Source: Actinomycetospora termitidis
GTDB taxonomy: Bacteria > Actinomycetota > Actinomycetes > Mycobacteriales > Pseudonocardiaceae
Direction of reading: 5' to 3'
DNA: 64,000 nt
Assembly (NCBI RefSeq): GCF_030286555.1
Contig: NZ_JASVWF010000003.1
Coordinates: forward strand, 868,001-932,000
Shown: one piece after another, positions 7,511 through 14,836 of the stretch
Position numbering within the stretch: position 1 is the stretch's first letter
Layout: each line of letters opens with the position of its first letter
Notes under the pieces: generated by a model
Databases searched by the model: none
What the model was told of the DNA's origin: nothing
Seen by the model: the letters and a program-made list of their open reading frames with translations, nothing else
Program-made: the position numbers and the translations under genes

Positions 7511-8089
7511 ATGACCATCAACCACGCGCCTCGTCGCGCGTTCCTCCGCCCTGCCCTCGTCGCCGTGCTCGTCGGCCTGCTGACGCTCCTGGGCACGGGC
7601 CCCGCGCTCGCGCACGACGTGCTCGAGGGCAGCGACCCCGCCGACGGCGCCCAGGTCGCCGCCGCCCCGTCGCGGATCACCCTGACCTTCGGTGAGGCAC
7701 CGACCGCCGGCACCGCCACGATCACGGTCGTCGGGCCGGACGGCACCACCCACTACGAGTCCGGTGCGCCGACCTCCGAGGGGGAGAAGATCTCCGTCGG
7801 TGTCGGGCCGCTCGGGGCAGCCGGCCGCTACGAGGTCGGCTACCGGGTCGTCTCGAGCGACGGGCACCCGATCTCGGGCGCGCTGTCGTTCACGCTGACG
7901 ACGCCCGGGCCGGCGGCCGCCTCGGCGACGCCGGCCGCCGCCGCGGCCCCGCCGGTGACCCCGAGCCCGGCCGCGTCGGCCGCGCCCGCCCCCGACGAGG
8001 GCGGGGGCTTCCCGGCCTGGCCGTTCGTGGTGCTGGCGGTGGTCGTCGTGATCGGCGCGGTCGCGATGGTGCTGCGCCGACGGGCCTGA
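7511..8089 (+). CDS. CopC-domain copper resistance protein, membrane-anchored
   Basis: 192 residues. A signal peptide ends in PALA, so the mature protein begins with His35 (HDVLEGSDPADG), the typical N-terminal copper ligand of CopC. The CopC beta-sandwich follows, with SSDGHPISG near residue 119 giving the second histidine. An Ala/Pro linker leads to a C-terminal transmembrane helix (about 168-187) and a basic RRRA tail, so the domain faces the cell exterior. AGAAGGGA ribosome site upstream of the ATG. Probably co-transcribed with the preceding membrane protein; a strong hairpin ends the unit. Confidence 0.9.
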   Translation: MTINHAPRRAFLRPALVAVLVGLLTLLGTGPALAHDVLEGSDPADGAQVAAAPSRITLTFGEAPTAGTATITVVGPDGTTHYESGAPTSEGEKISVGVGPLGAAGRYEVGYRVVSSDGHPISGALSFTLTTPGPAAASATPAAAAAPPVTPSPAASAAPAPDEGGGFPAWPFVVLAVVVVIGAVAMVLRRRA

Positions 8090-8096
8090 GACGCAC

Positions 8097-8134
8097 GGAG
8101 GGCCCCGCCGACCGCGTGGTCGACGGGGCCCTCC
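8097..8134. terminator. bidirectional hairpin terminator between copC and the L,D-transpeptidase gene
   Basis: A 17-bp stem (8097-8113 with 8118-8134, one mismatch) closes on a GCGT loop; the outer 11 bp, GGAGGGCCCCG, are perfectly paired. It lies between two convergent stops and has no T-tract. Confidence 0.8.
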
Positions 8135-8141
8135 GGTGGCG

Positions 8142-8690
8142 CTACTGGACGATCTGCACCCGGTCGTTCGGGTTCAGGTGCTCGAAGAAGCGCTTCGCGT
8201 CGGTCTCGTTCAGCCGGACGCAACCCGCGGACTGCCGGTCGAGAGTGCCCTGGTGGAACGCCCGGCCGTTGTTGTCGAAGAACACCGCGTACGGCATCCG
8301 CGCGCCCTCGTACTCCTGGCTGACGTGGTACTGGTCCTTGCGCTGGATGATGAAGTCGCCGGTGGGGGTCTCGTGGCCCTTGCCGCCGTGCGTGTTCGTC
8401 ACCGGTCCGTAGACGACGTTGCCCCGGCCGTCCAGCAGCCACGTCTTGTTCTCGGAGAGATCCACGCACGCCTTGATGGTCGGGGTCGTGCACGGCGTGC
8501 CGCCGACGCCGGGCGCCGTGCCCGCCGGTGCGGCCGCGGCGATCCCGGAGGCCTGGACCAGTCCCATCCCCACCGCGGCGGCGGAGATCATGAGGCGCCC
8601 CGTGCCCGGGCGCTCCTGCTTGCGGTGCCTGCCCTTGCTCAATGAACCTCGCTCGCTCGTTCGCGCGCCGGCCGCGCGCCGCGCCGGCAT
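8142..8690 (-). CDS. L,D-transpeptidase (YkuD domain), exported
   Basis: YkuD enzymes make 3-3 cross-links in peptidoglycan outside the membrane, or attach proteins. From the ATG at 8690 (GGGGGGAG about 10 bases upstream) the protein has 182 residues: a basic N-terminus, a hydrophobic signal segment (33-56) and the YkuD domain. The active site is intact: His146 in AFHQG and the nucleophile Cys157 in SAGCVRL, with Arg159. It lacks the Ig-like domains of the larger actinobacterial enzymes, so it is a short form. A TTG start at 8642 is an alternative, but its spacing to GAGG is short. Confidence 0.88.
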   Translation of the reverse strand: MPARRAAGARTSERGSLSKGRHRKQERPGTGRLMISAAAVGMGLVQASGIAAAAPAGTAPGVGGTPCTTPTIKACVDLSENKTWLLDGRGNVVYGPVTNTHGGKGHETPTGDFIIQRKDQYHVSQEYEGARMPYAVFFDNNGRAFHQGTLDRQSAGCVRLNETDAKRFFEHLNPNDRVQIVQ

Positions 8691-8846
8691 GCGCACACGG
8701 CTCCCCCCGAGCGCGCACGAAACCGACAACGACGCGGGAACGGGACGGTCACGAGCCGAGTGGGTGACGGGAGATGGCTCGCACCCGGGCAACCCGGGCG
8801 CCGGCCACCCGTCGTCGGGAAGGCCGTGGAGCAAGCGGGCGAGTGG

Positions 8847-9368
8847 TCAGCCCTGCTGCTCGGCCGCGCGGGTGAACGCCTGGTACGCCTCGTCGCCGAA
8901 GAGCACGAAGCGGACCTCCTCCACGGCCGTCCGGGTGGTTGCGGCGGTCTGCACGGCGATGCGAGCGGCGTCGTCCATCGGCCAGCCGTAGACGCCCGCC
9001 GAGATCGCCGGGAACGCGACGGTGCGGGCCCCGAGCTCGTCGGCCACCCGTAACGACTCGCGATAGGCGCTCGCGAGCAGGTCCGAACGGTCCTTGGACT
9101 TCGCGTAGACCGGGCCGACGGTGTGGATCACGTGCCGCGCCGGGAGCTCGCCGGCCGTCGTCGCGACCGCCTGGCCGGTGGGCAGCCCGTCGGGCAGCGT
9201 CGTCGCCCGGAGTTCCTGGCACTCCGCGAGGATCTCCGGCCCGCCCTTGCGGTGGATCGCACCGTCCACCCCGCCGCCCCCGAGGAGCCCCGAGTTCGCG
9301 GCGTTGACGATCGCGTCGACCTCCTGGGTCGTGATGTCGCCCTGCACGAGCGTGATGCGTGCTCCCAC
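8847..9368 (-). CDS. macro-domain protein (O-acetyl-ADP-ribose deacetylase type)
   Basis: 173 residues forming one complete macro domain, which binds ADP-ribose and often removes ADP-ribose or acetyl groups. The MacroD-type signatures are all visible: QGDIT near residue 9, NAANSGL near 22, GGGGVDGAIH near 30, and PAISAGVYGWP near 120. GTG start at 9368. The start lies only 32 bases from the divergent SRPBCC start at 9401, so the two promoters must overlap. No ADP-ribosyltransferase or sirtuin gene is next to it. Confidence 0.92.
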   Translation of the reverse strand: MGARITLVQGDITTQEVDAIVNAANSGLLGGGGVDGAIHRKGGPEILAECQELRATTLPDGLPTGQAVATTAGELPARHVIHTVGPVYAKSKDRSDLLASAYRESLRVADELGARTVAFPAISAGVYGWPMDDAARIAVQTAATTRTAVEEVRFVLFGDEAYQAFTRAAEQQG

Positions 9369-9400
9369 GAGATGGCTGTACCCCCGGTCGTGCCACGATC

Positions 9401-9856
9401 ATGCGCATGACGTCCGACCGCAGCATCGAGGTGTCCCGCCTGGTCGACGCGCCGCCGGAGCGCGCGTTCGCCCTCGTCGCCGACCCGGACCGGCACCCGG
9501 ACATCGACGCCTCCGGCATGGTGCGCGCGTCGCAGACCCACCTCGCCCTCACCGAGCTCGGCGACGTGTTCACGATGGACATGCACAACGAGCAGATGGG
9601 CGACTACACGACGGAGAACCACGTCGTCGTGTACGAGTCCGACGTCGCCCTCGGCTGGGCGCCGGCCGGCCCGGGCCAGCGGCCCGCGGGCTACACGTGG
9701 ACGTACACGTTCGAGGCCGAGGGCGAGGGCACCCGCGTGACCTTGTCGTACGACTGGTCCGCCGTCACCGACCCGCAGCTGCTGGAGTTCTTCCCGGTCG
9801 TCGACGCCGACACCCTCGAGGCGTCGCTCGCGTTGCTGGCGGAGGCGCTGGCCTGA
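9401..9856 (+). CDS. SRPBCC-family protein (START/Bet v1-like ligand-binding fold)
   Basis: 151 residues. The sequence begins with the characteristic strand IEVSRLVDAPPERAFALVAD and ends with a long amphipathic helix, as in the polyketide cyclase/dehydrase group of SRPBCC proteins. These hold a hydrophobic ligand in a deep cavity; some are enzymes, many are of unknown use. Start taken at ATG 9401; ATG 9407 is equally possible, and no clear ribosome site separates them. A hairpin follows the stop. Confidence 0.85.
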   Translation: MRMTSDRSIEVSRLVDAPPERAFALVADPDRHPDIDASGMVRASQTHLALTELGDVFTMDMHNEQMGDYTTENHVVVYESDVALGWAPAGPGQRPAGYTWTYTFEAEGEGTRVTLSYDWSAVTDPQLLEFFPVVDADTLEASLALLAEALA

Positions 9857-9869
9857 GCGCTCGCCGCGC

Positions 9870-9927
9870 GCGAGTGCGACGTGACGCAGCTTCCGGGACC
9901 GCCGCACCTGCCCTATGTCGCACTCGC
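9870..9927. terminator. hairpin shared by convergent gene ends
   Basis: GCGAGTGCGAC at 9870-9880 pairs perfectly with 9917-9927; a further partial match (GCAG) extends inward. The second arm lies inside the last codons of the leftward pseudouridine synthase gene (encoding its TASAT C-terminus), so this element serves two convergent genes. No T-tract. Confidence 0.6.
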
Positions 9928-10626
9928 TGTCAGGAGGGCGCGGAACTCCTCGTCCGGCTCCGCAATGACGGTGCGCCGGGTCCCGTCCGGGGCGTCGAAC
10001 GTCAGCCGGCGCGCGTGGAGGCCGGTGCGGGTGGCCGGGTTCTTCTCGAACAGCGGGTCCCCGACCAGGGCGTGGCCGATCCATGCCAGGTGCACCCGGA
10101 TTTGGTGCCGACGGCCGGTCAGCGGGTGCACCTCGAGCAGCGTCGTGGCGGGGGTCTCGTCGAGCTTCGTGAACGTCGTGGTGCTCGGGTAGACCTCCTT
10201 CGAGGTGTCCACGGCGTCGTCGGGCACGGTCCACACTCCGTCGTGCTCCGCGATCGCCTCGCGCGCCGCCGCGATCCGCACCCGGTTCTTCCGCCCGACC
10301 GACAGCGGCAGCTCGATCCGCCCCTCGTCGGGGAGGCCGGTCGACGCGGTGACGGCGAGGTAGACCTTCTCGACGGTTCTCTTGGTGAACTGCCGGGTCA
10401 GGTCACCGTGCGCCTCGAGCTGCTTGGCGAACAGCACGACGCCCGACGTCACCTTGTCGATCCGGTGCGCCGGCCAGAGCTTTTCACCGTCGTCGGCCGC
10501 GATCCGCACGAGGTCGGTGTCGTGCCGCTCGCCCATCACCGACCATCCGACGGGCTTGTCCAGCACGAGCGCCCCATCGTCCTCGTAGAGCGTCCGCTCC
10601 GCCCGTATCTCGGCCCAGGTGGTCAC
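9913..10626 (-). CDS. RluA-family pseudouridine synthase
   Basis: Converts a uridine in rRNA or tRNA to pseudouridine. The catalytic motif HRIDKVTSG carries Asp57; GRRHQIRVHL in the C-terminal half is the second RluA signature, followed by GHALVGDPLF. There is no N-terminal S4 domain, so it is a short form (237 residues) and the target position is not predictable. I use the GTG at 10626, because the upstream in-frame codons have no ribosome site. Confidence 0.92.
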   Translation of the reverse strand: MTTWAEIRAERTLYEDDGALVLDKPVGWSVMGERHDTDLVRIAADDGEKLWPAHRIDKVTSGVVLFAKQLEAHGDLTRQFTKRTVEKVYLAVTASTGLPDEGRIELPLSVGRKNRVRIAAAREAIAEHDGVWTVPDDAVDTSKEVYPSTTTFTKLDETPATTLLEVHPLTGRRHQIRVHLAWIGHALVGDPLFEKNPATRTGLHARRLTFDAPDGTRRTVIAEPDEEFRALLTASAT

Positions 10627-10677
10627 GCCACCAGTGTGACGGCCCGCCGAGAAGCACATGAGGCACCTCGGATGCCC

Positions 10678-10980
10678 TCACGACGTGCTTGATGTGCCTC
10701 TCGGTGCGGGGATCTCCACCAGGTGGTCGAACTCCCCACGCTTGGCGCCGTCGAGGAACGCAGCGAACTCCTCACTTGAGAAGACCAATGCCCCGTCCTC
10801 AGGCGTGACCGATTGACGTACTGCCACTCCGTGCGGCAGCGCTGCGATCTCCACACACATCCCAGCCGCAGCGCTCGCGCGAGCCTTCCACCACGTCAGT
10901 CGTGCTTGCTCGTCAGGTTGCAGCACCTCGATGTCGACCCCTCGCTCTGTGTCTCCCCGCCAGGAGATCGAGAGGTACAC
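10678..10980 (-). CDS. DUF397 protein (first copy)
   Basis: 100 residues with the DUF397 core at about 28-88: LTWWKARASAAAGMCVEIAA, then VAVRQSV, LVFSSEEFAAFLDG and GEFDHLV. These small proteins are encoded beside XRE/DUF5753 regulators in actinomycetes and at least some partner them as antagonists or toxin-like proteins (for example the Scr1/Scr2 type). An unusual 27-residue N-terminal extension precedes the core, and translation might begin later. GTG start. Lies about 1.4 kb downstream of the XRE gene on the same strand. Confidence 0.8.
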   Translation of the reverse strand: MYLSISWRGDTERGVDIEVLQPDEQARLTWWKARASAAAGMCVEIAALPHGVAVRQSVTPEDGALVFSSEEFAAFLDGAKRGEFDHLVEIPAPRGTSSTS

Positions 10981-11045
10981 GACGATGACACCCGCTGGTA
11001 ACTTTCACCAGCCCCGGGCCCCGCCGCGTTCGTCACGCCACCGGC

Positions 11046-11255
11046 TCAACGGAAGAGATGATCAAATTCTCCCCGTCGGCAACCATCGACGAAGGCAGCG
11101 AACTCCAACTTTGAGTACAAGAAGGCACCCTGTTCAGGACACTTGGAGTCACGCAGCGCTACACTGCCATCACACGGAGCGACCTCTATGCACATACCGC
11201 CCGGAACGCTCGCTTGCGCCTTCTGCCATGTCAGCGAACGCCCATCAATCATCAC
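11046..11255 (-). CDS. DUF397 protein (second copy)
   Basis: 69 residues, all DUF397 core: LTWQKAQASVPGGMCIEVAP, VALRDSKCPE, AFLYSKLEFAAFVDGCRRGE, FDHL. It is close in sequence to the copy at 10678-10980 and probably arose by duplication. Starts GTG or the adjacent ATG. Base composition here is much lower in GC than the flanks. The gene sits between the first copy and the XRE regulator, all leftward. Confidence 0.82.
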   Translation of the reverse strand: MMIDGRSLTWQKAQASVPGGMCIEVAPCDGSVALRDSKCPEQGAFLYSKLEFAAFVDGCRRGEFDHLFR

Positions 11256-11455
11256 GGTACGAGTTCCCCCTGGTCACGGTGTGATCACCGGCAAGTCACG
11301 AAGCATGCCGATGGTGCTCTCAGGGTCCTCTCATGATCGCTCGGGCGCACCGGCGTACGCGCGGGGGCGCGCCTGACGGTCGATGAAGTTGGTCGTGTGG
11401 CATGAGCCACAGCAACTCGCTAAGTCCGTTGGCGAACGAACTACCACTGACCGCT

Positions 11456-12343
11456 CTAGCTCAACCGCTCACCGGCCGCGGCGTGGTAGATCGCCTCATA
11501 GCTTTCCAGGATGCGCCGTGACTCGACCGACGGAACAGCGATCTGAGCAAGCTCGCGCCAGACCTCTTCAAACTTTCCTACATCTTCGGAACCATCGATC
11601 TGTTGAAAGCCGACGAGGCCTTCGACGAAAACAACATCCGGAACCCCGACGACACCCATCTTCAGTGCCACGAACACGCTGTTGAGTCCAGCGTGAAAGC
11701 CCGCGGTAAATGGAATCACCCGGAGTTTGACGGCGCCAGAGTCAATACGCTGCAACATCGCATGCATCTGTTCAGCCATGACGTCCGCTCCGCCGATCCA
11801 TCGAGCCAACGCGGCCTCGTCGACTATGACAGCATACCGATTCTCTAGATCGAGTCGGTTCTGACGACTTAACCGAAGAGAGATCGCCCTCTCAAGCAAC
11901 TCTTTATCGCGAGGGATCGATGATTGCATCATCGCGCGCATGTACCGTGCCGTTTGAAGCAGGCCCGGCACTACTCCAGAATTAAACTCTCGAACGTACT
12001 CCGCATCTCTCTCCAGCTCGACGAAGCCAGACTGAACAAATCGCTGGAAGTCTGTACCGGTAGTCGCAACGTCGACCCAGGCATCGCGCCGCCGTCGGCC
12101 GGCCCGAGCAGTCTGAGTGAGTTCGAGTGCGGCCTCGGCGTGGAGATTGAAATAGGTAGCTATCGCCTCGATATCCGGCTCGCTGACCGCTCGCGCACCA
12201 GACTCCATGCGCGACACCTTGCTGATCGAGAAGCCCAGGGCGTCCGCCACCTGCTGGGCCGTCTCACCCCGCTCCTGGCGCAGCTGGCGCAGCCGCGCGC
12301 CCAGCTGACGGCGCAGGGTCGTCGGGGTCGGACCATCGGTCAC
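11456..12343 (-). CDS. XRE-family regulator with DUF5753 domain
   Basis: 295 residues. Residues about 10-72 form the helix-turn-helix (LGARLRQLRQERGETAQQVA, then LGFSISKVSRMESG), and the rest is the DUF5753 ligand/partner domain with the hallmark PGLLQTARYMRAMM. This is the WhiJ/Scr1-like family, normally paired with DUF397 proteins, as here. The start is the GTG at 12343, with GGAAGG 10 bases upstream; a reading from 12376 lacks this. The gene uses AT-richer codons than its surroundings and appears acquired. Confidence 0.92.
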   Translation of the reverse strand: MTDGPTPTTLRRQLGARLRQLRQERGETAQQVADALGFSISKVSRMESGARAVSEPDIEAIATYFNLHAEAALELTQTARAGRRRRDAWVDVATTGTDFQRFVQSGFVELERDAEYVREFNSGVVPGLLQTARYMRAMMQSSIPRDKELLERAISLRLSRQNRLDLENRYAVIVDEAALARWIGGADVMAEQMHAMLQRIDSGAVKLRVIPFTAGFHAGLNSVFVALKMGVVGVPDVVFVEGLVGFQQIDGSEDVGKFEEVWRELAQIAVPSVESRRILESYEAIYHAAAGERLS

Positions 12344-12766
12344 CGGACGAACACCTTCCGCCGCGCAGGACAACACCGCCGAGTGAGTGGATCCTTGACC
12401 GACGCAAAGTTGTCACTTGCCAGGTCAGTATGGCGGACGTCAAAGTAGACCTCAGCGGCGGGGGGCGTCGCAGGACACGCCGAGATCATCGGTCCAGATG
12501 ACTCGGACGTGGATTTCCCCCAGGAGCCGATCTATCCCCGGCGGGGAGGAGTGATCGACTGGGACGGACCGGAGACCACACGACACGAGACGATCTCTCG
12601 TGCACCACTGGGACAGACAGAGAAAGGCGCTGCACCGACGCGCTGCAACGCGTCCGCACAACGCCTTCTCTGCGATCACAGCGCCGGATCATCACTCCGG
12701 CGGTGCGCGCTCGGGTCGCTACACGCGACCCGTATCGACTTCCCCTCCCGGTCAGGAGCAAAAGCG
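12344..12766. other. intergenic stretch upstream of XRE and zinc-finger genes
   Basis: No convincing gene in either strand. The stretch must hold the divergent promoters of the XRE gene (left) and the zinc-finger gene (right). Structure seen: an imperfect hairpin between GAGAAAGGCG and CGCCTTCTC (about 12619-12670) and a 7-bp stem GGGTCGC/GCGACCC at 12713-12719 and 12725-12731 with loop TACAC, about 35 bases before the zinc-finger start, so it would lie in that gene's leader. Confidence 0.4.
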
Positions 12767-13090
12767 ATGAAGCCTTTGTACCGCGCGTGTCAACGCATGT
12801 GCACACGACTCGCGAATGATCTCTTCCTCCAGGACGATCTCCGCGCCCACGCCCGTGGGTGGACCGTCGAACCCATCCGCGGCGGGACCGGCCGGAGCTA
12901 CCGCGACCCACGGTGGGACCGACTCAGCGCGTGCGAACGCTGTGACGGCGCCGGCTACGGCGGGAACGAGGAGTGCCCCGCCTGCGCCGGTCGCGGTGTC
13001 CTCGACAGCGCAGCCACCCCCGTCGTCGAGAACGAGCCCGTCAAGGTCACGGCCGAGCGCCTCGACCTGCCTCCCGGGGAGGGCCGATGA
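12767..13090 (+). CDS. small protein with DnaJ-type zinc-binding repeats
   Basis: 107 residues. Cys56 and Cys59 in CERCDGAGYGG and Cys70 and Cys73 in CPACAGRG form two CxxCxGxG half-sites, together one zinc centre like half of the DnaJ cysteine-rich domain. The N-terminus (KPLYRACQRMCTRLANDLF) is basic and helical. CAGGAG ribosome site at 12753-12757 fixes the ATG. Its stop overlaps the next gene (ATGA), so the pair is coupled. I know no specific function; such small zinc proteins are frequent beside translocase genes in actinobacterial conjugative elements. Confidence 0.75.
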   Translation: MKPLYRACQRMCTRLANDLFLQDDLRAHARGWTVEPIRGGTGRSYRDPRWDRLSACERCDGAGYGGNEECPACAGRGVLDSAATPVVENEPVKVTAERLDLPPGEGR

Positions 13091-13593
13091 ACCTCGAGCC
13101 GGAGGACCTGCTCGGCGCGATCGACCACGCGATCCGGCCCGTCCGCCGGCCGAACCCGCTCGTCCTGCTGTGGCGCTGGCGCTACGAGGTACTCCTGGTG
13201 GCAGCGCTGATCGCCCTGGCGCCCTGGTTCGCTGGACTCACGCCATTCGTCGTCGTGGGGCTCGTCGCGCTCGCAACGCTTCCGCTGGGGATCCCCCAGG
13301 TCCGCCACCTGGTGTGGCTCCGCGTGCGGGCGGTGGTCCTGCAGCACCGACTGCGCACTGCCTTCCGGACCGCCCGCATCCACACGAACAACGGCCGGAT
13401 CCCGGTCATCCTGTGGACGTCACCGCGAACTCTGGCGGACCGCGTCCACCTGTTCCTGCCCGGCGGGCTCACGGCCGATCTGCTGATCAGGGAGGCCGAG
13501 CGGATCGCGGTCGCGACCGGAGGGGCCTACTCGGAGGTCCTGCCGACGGGGTACCGGTTCGTCGTCCGGCTGATCATCGTCCGCTCACAGTGA
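13087..13593 (+). CDS. two-TM protein resembling the N-terminal module of an AICE-type FtsK/TraB translocase
   Basis: 168 residues. Two hydrophobic helices lie at about 34-50 and 53-69, preceded by the basic segment RPVRRPNPLVLLWRWR. The C-terminal half (residues 105-163, with ADRVHLFLPGGLTADLLIRE) resembles the small alpha/beta domain that precedes the motor domain in FtsK/SpoIIIE-like transfer proteins of actinomycete integrative elements. No Walker motifs follow: the frame stops at 13593. It may be a truncated remnant or a stand-alone partner. It overlaps the isochorismate synthase stop by 9 bases, convergently. Confidence 0.6.
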   Translation: MNLEPEDLLGAIDHAIRPVRRPNPLVLLWRWRYEVLLVAALIALAPWFAGLTPFVVVGLVALATLPLGIPQVRHLVWLRVRAVVLQHRLRTAFRTARIHTNNGRIPVILWTSPRTLADRVHLFLPGGLTADLLIREAERIAVATGGAYSEVLPTGYRFVVRLIIVRSQ

Positions 13594-14718
13594 CGCGAGC
13601 ATCGTCTCCAGCTTCGTCGTCGTCTCGGCCAGTTCCGAGGCCGGGACGGAGCCCGGGACGATGCCCGCGCCCGCGTAGAGCCGCGCGGTCGCTCCGCTGA
13701 TCTCGCCACAGCGCAGGGCGACCACCCACTCGCCGTCGCCCGAGGCATCCGTCCAGCCGACCATGCCGGTGTAGAAGCCCCGGGAGAACGGTTCCAGCTC
13801 GCCGATCGCCCGGCGCGCCGCCTCCCGCGGAACACCCCCGACGGCAGGCGTCGGGTGCAGCGACCGGGCCAGGTCCAGCGAGGACGCGGAGGAGCGCCCG
13901 CGGATCGTCGTCGAGAGGTGCCAGAGGGCGTCCGTGCGGATCAGGCTGGGCTCCTCCGGAACGTCCAGGTCGTCGCAGGACGCCCGCAGCGCCGCCGCCA
14001 CCTCGCGGACGACGAGCGCGTGCTCGTGCCGGTCCTTCGCCGAGGCCAGCAGGGCCGCGCCCGTCGCCTCGTCGTCGACCGGGTCAGCACGTCGCGGCGC
14101 GGAGCCGGCGAGCGGGTTGGCCACCACCTCACCGTCCCGGCGCGACACCAGCAGCTCCGGGCTCGCGCCGATGAGCGACGAGGTCGCGCCCAGGTCGACC
14201 GCGAACACGTAGCCGGAGAGGTTCCGGGCGGCGAGTTCGCGCAGCATCCCGGGCTGGTCGATGGGAGCGTCGCGCACGAGGTCGAGCACGCGGGACAGCA
14301 CGACCTTGTCGAGCCCGCCCTCGCCCATCCGGCGCAGCGCCTCGGCCACCATCGCCTCGTAGCCCGCCGGCTCGGGCACGGGGAACGACCGCCAGTGCCG
14401 TGGGTCGGCCCCCCGACCCCGGCGCCCGGCCGAGCGCGCGAGCGGCCGCGCCCACGTGACCTGCTCGGGCACGACGAGGGCTGCGGGCGCGGCCGGGTCG
14501 AAGGGCAGGGCTCCGACCAGGACGTCACCCGCGCCCAGCACGCGACCGGCCTCGTCGGGGTCCTCCACACGACGGGCCACCCCGCGGGCCAGCAGTCCGC
14601 CCCGGGGCCCGGAGAACCACGTGCTCCCGCCGGGACGCCACTCCGCGAGCAGCGACGCCGGGTCGGCGTCGGCCTCGTCGGGAACCGGCAGCACGCCGGT
14701 CGTGGCCTCGCTCGTCAC
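13585..14718 (-). CDS. isochorismate synthase
   Basis: Converts chorismate to isochorismate for menaquinone or for salicylate/dihydroxybenzoate siderophores. 377 residues, normal for EntC/DhbC. Chorismate-binding signatures are visible: LDKVVLSRVLDL near 170, SPELLVSR near 230, NPLAGSAPRR near 245, LHPTPAVGGVPR near 305, and GFYTGMVGW near 330. GTG start at 14718 with a GGAAGGAG ribosome site. No other menaquinone or siderophore gene is adjacent, so the product pathway is open. Divergent from a P450 118 bases away. Confidence 0.93.
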   Translation of the reverse strand: MTSEATTGVLPVPDEADADPASLLAEWRPGGSTWFSGPRGGLLARGVARRVEDPDEAGRVLGAGDVLVGALPFDPAAPAALVVPEQVTWARPLARSAGRRGRGADPRHWRSFPVPEPAGYEAMVAEALRRMGEGGLDKVVLSRVLDLVRDAPIDQPGMLRELAARNLSGYVFAVDLGATSSLIGASPELLVSRRDGEVVANPLAGSAPRRADPVDDEATGAALLASAKDRHEHALVVREVAAALRASCDDLDVPEEPSLIRTDALWHLSTTIRGRSSASSLDLARSLHPTPAVGGVPREAARRAIGELEPFSRGFYTGMVGWTDASGDGEWVVALRCGEISGATARLYAGAGIVPGSVPASELAETTTKLETMLASL

Positions 14719-14759
14719 GTGGTGGCTCCTTCCGCTCCGACCCCGCCGGTCCGCTGGCA

Positions 14760-14781
14760 CAGTGGAGGTCCGGTTCCACTG
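14760..14781. promoter_or_regulatory. inverted repeat between isochorismate synthase and P450
   Basis: CAGTGGA (14760-14766) and TCCACTG (14775-14781) form a perfect 7-bp inverted repeat with an 8-base centre, lying in the 118-base divergent gap. The size and spacing suit a dimeric repressor that could control both genes. No cognate regulator gene is next to it. Confidence 0.45.
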
Positions 14782-14836
14782 TCGCCCGACGACCGCGCCC
14801 CGGCCACGTGACACACAACGCACCGCGAGGAGTTCC

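Noticed and set aside
12452-12679. A possible small gene on the minus strand upstream of the zinc-finger gene.
   Set aside because: No ribosome site, Cys-rich but pattern-free, and crossed by hairpins; more likely leader sequence.
10678-13593. Complete integrative conjugative element.
   Set aside because: No integrase, replication gene, attachment-site repeats, tRNA target or full translocase is visible; only remnants.
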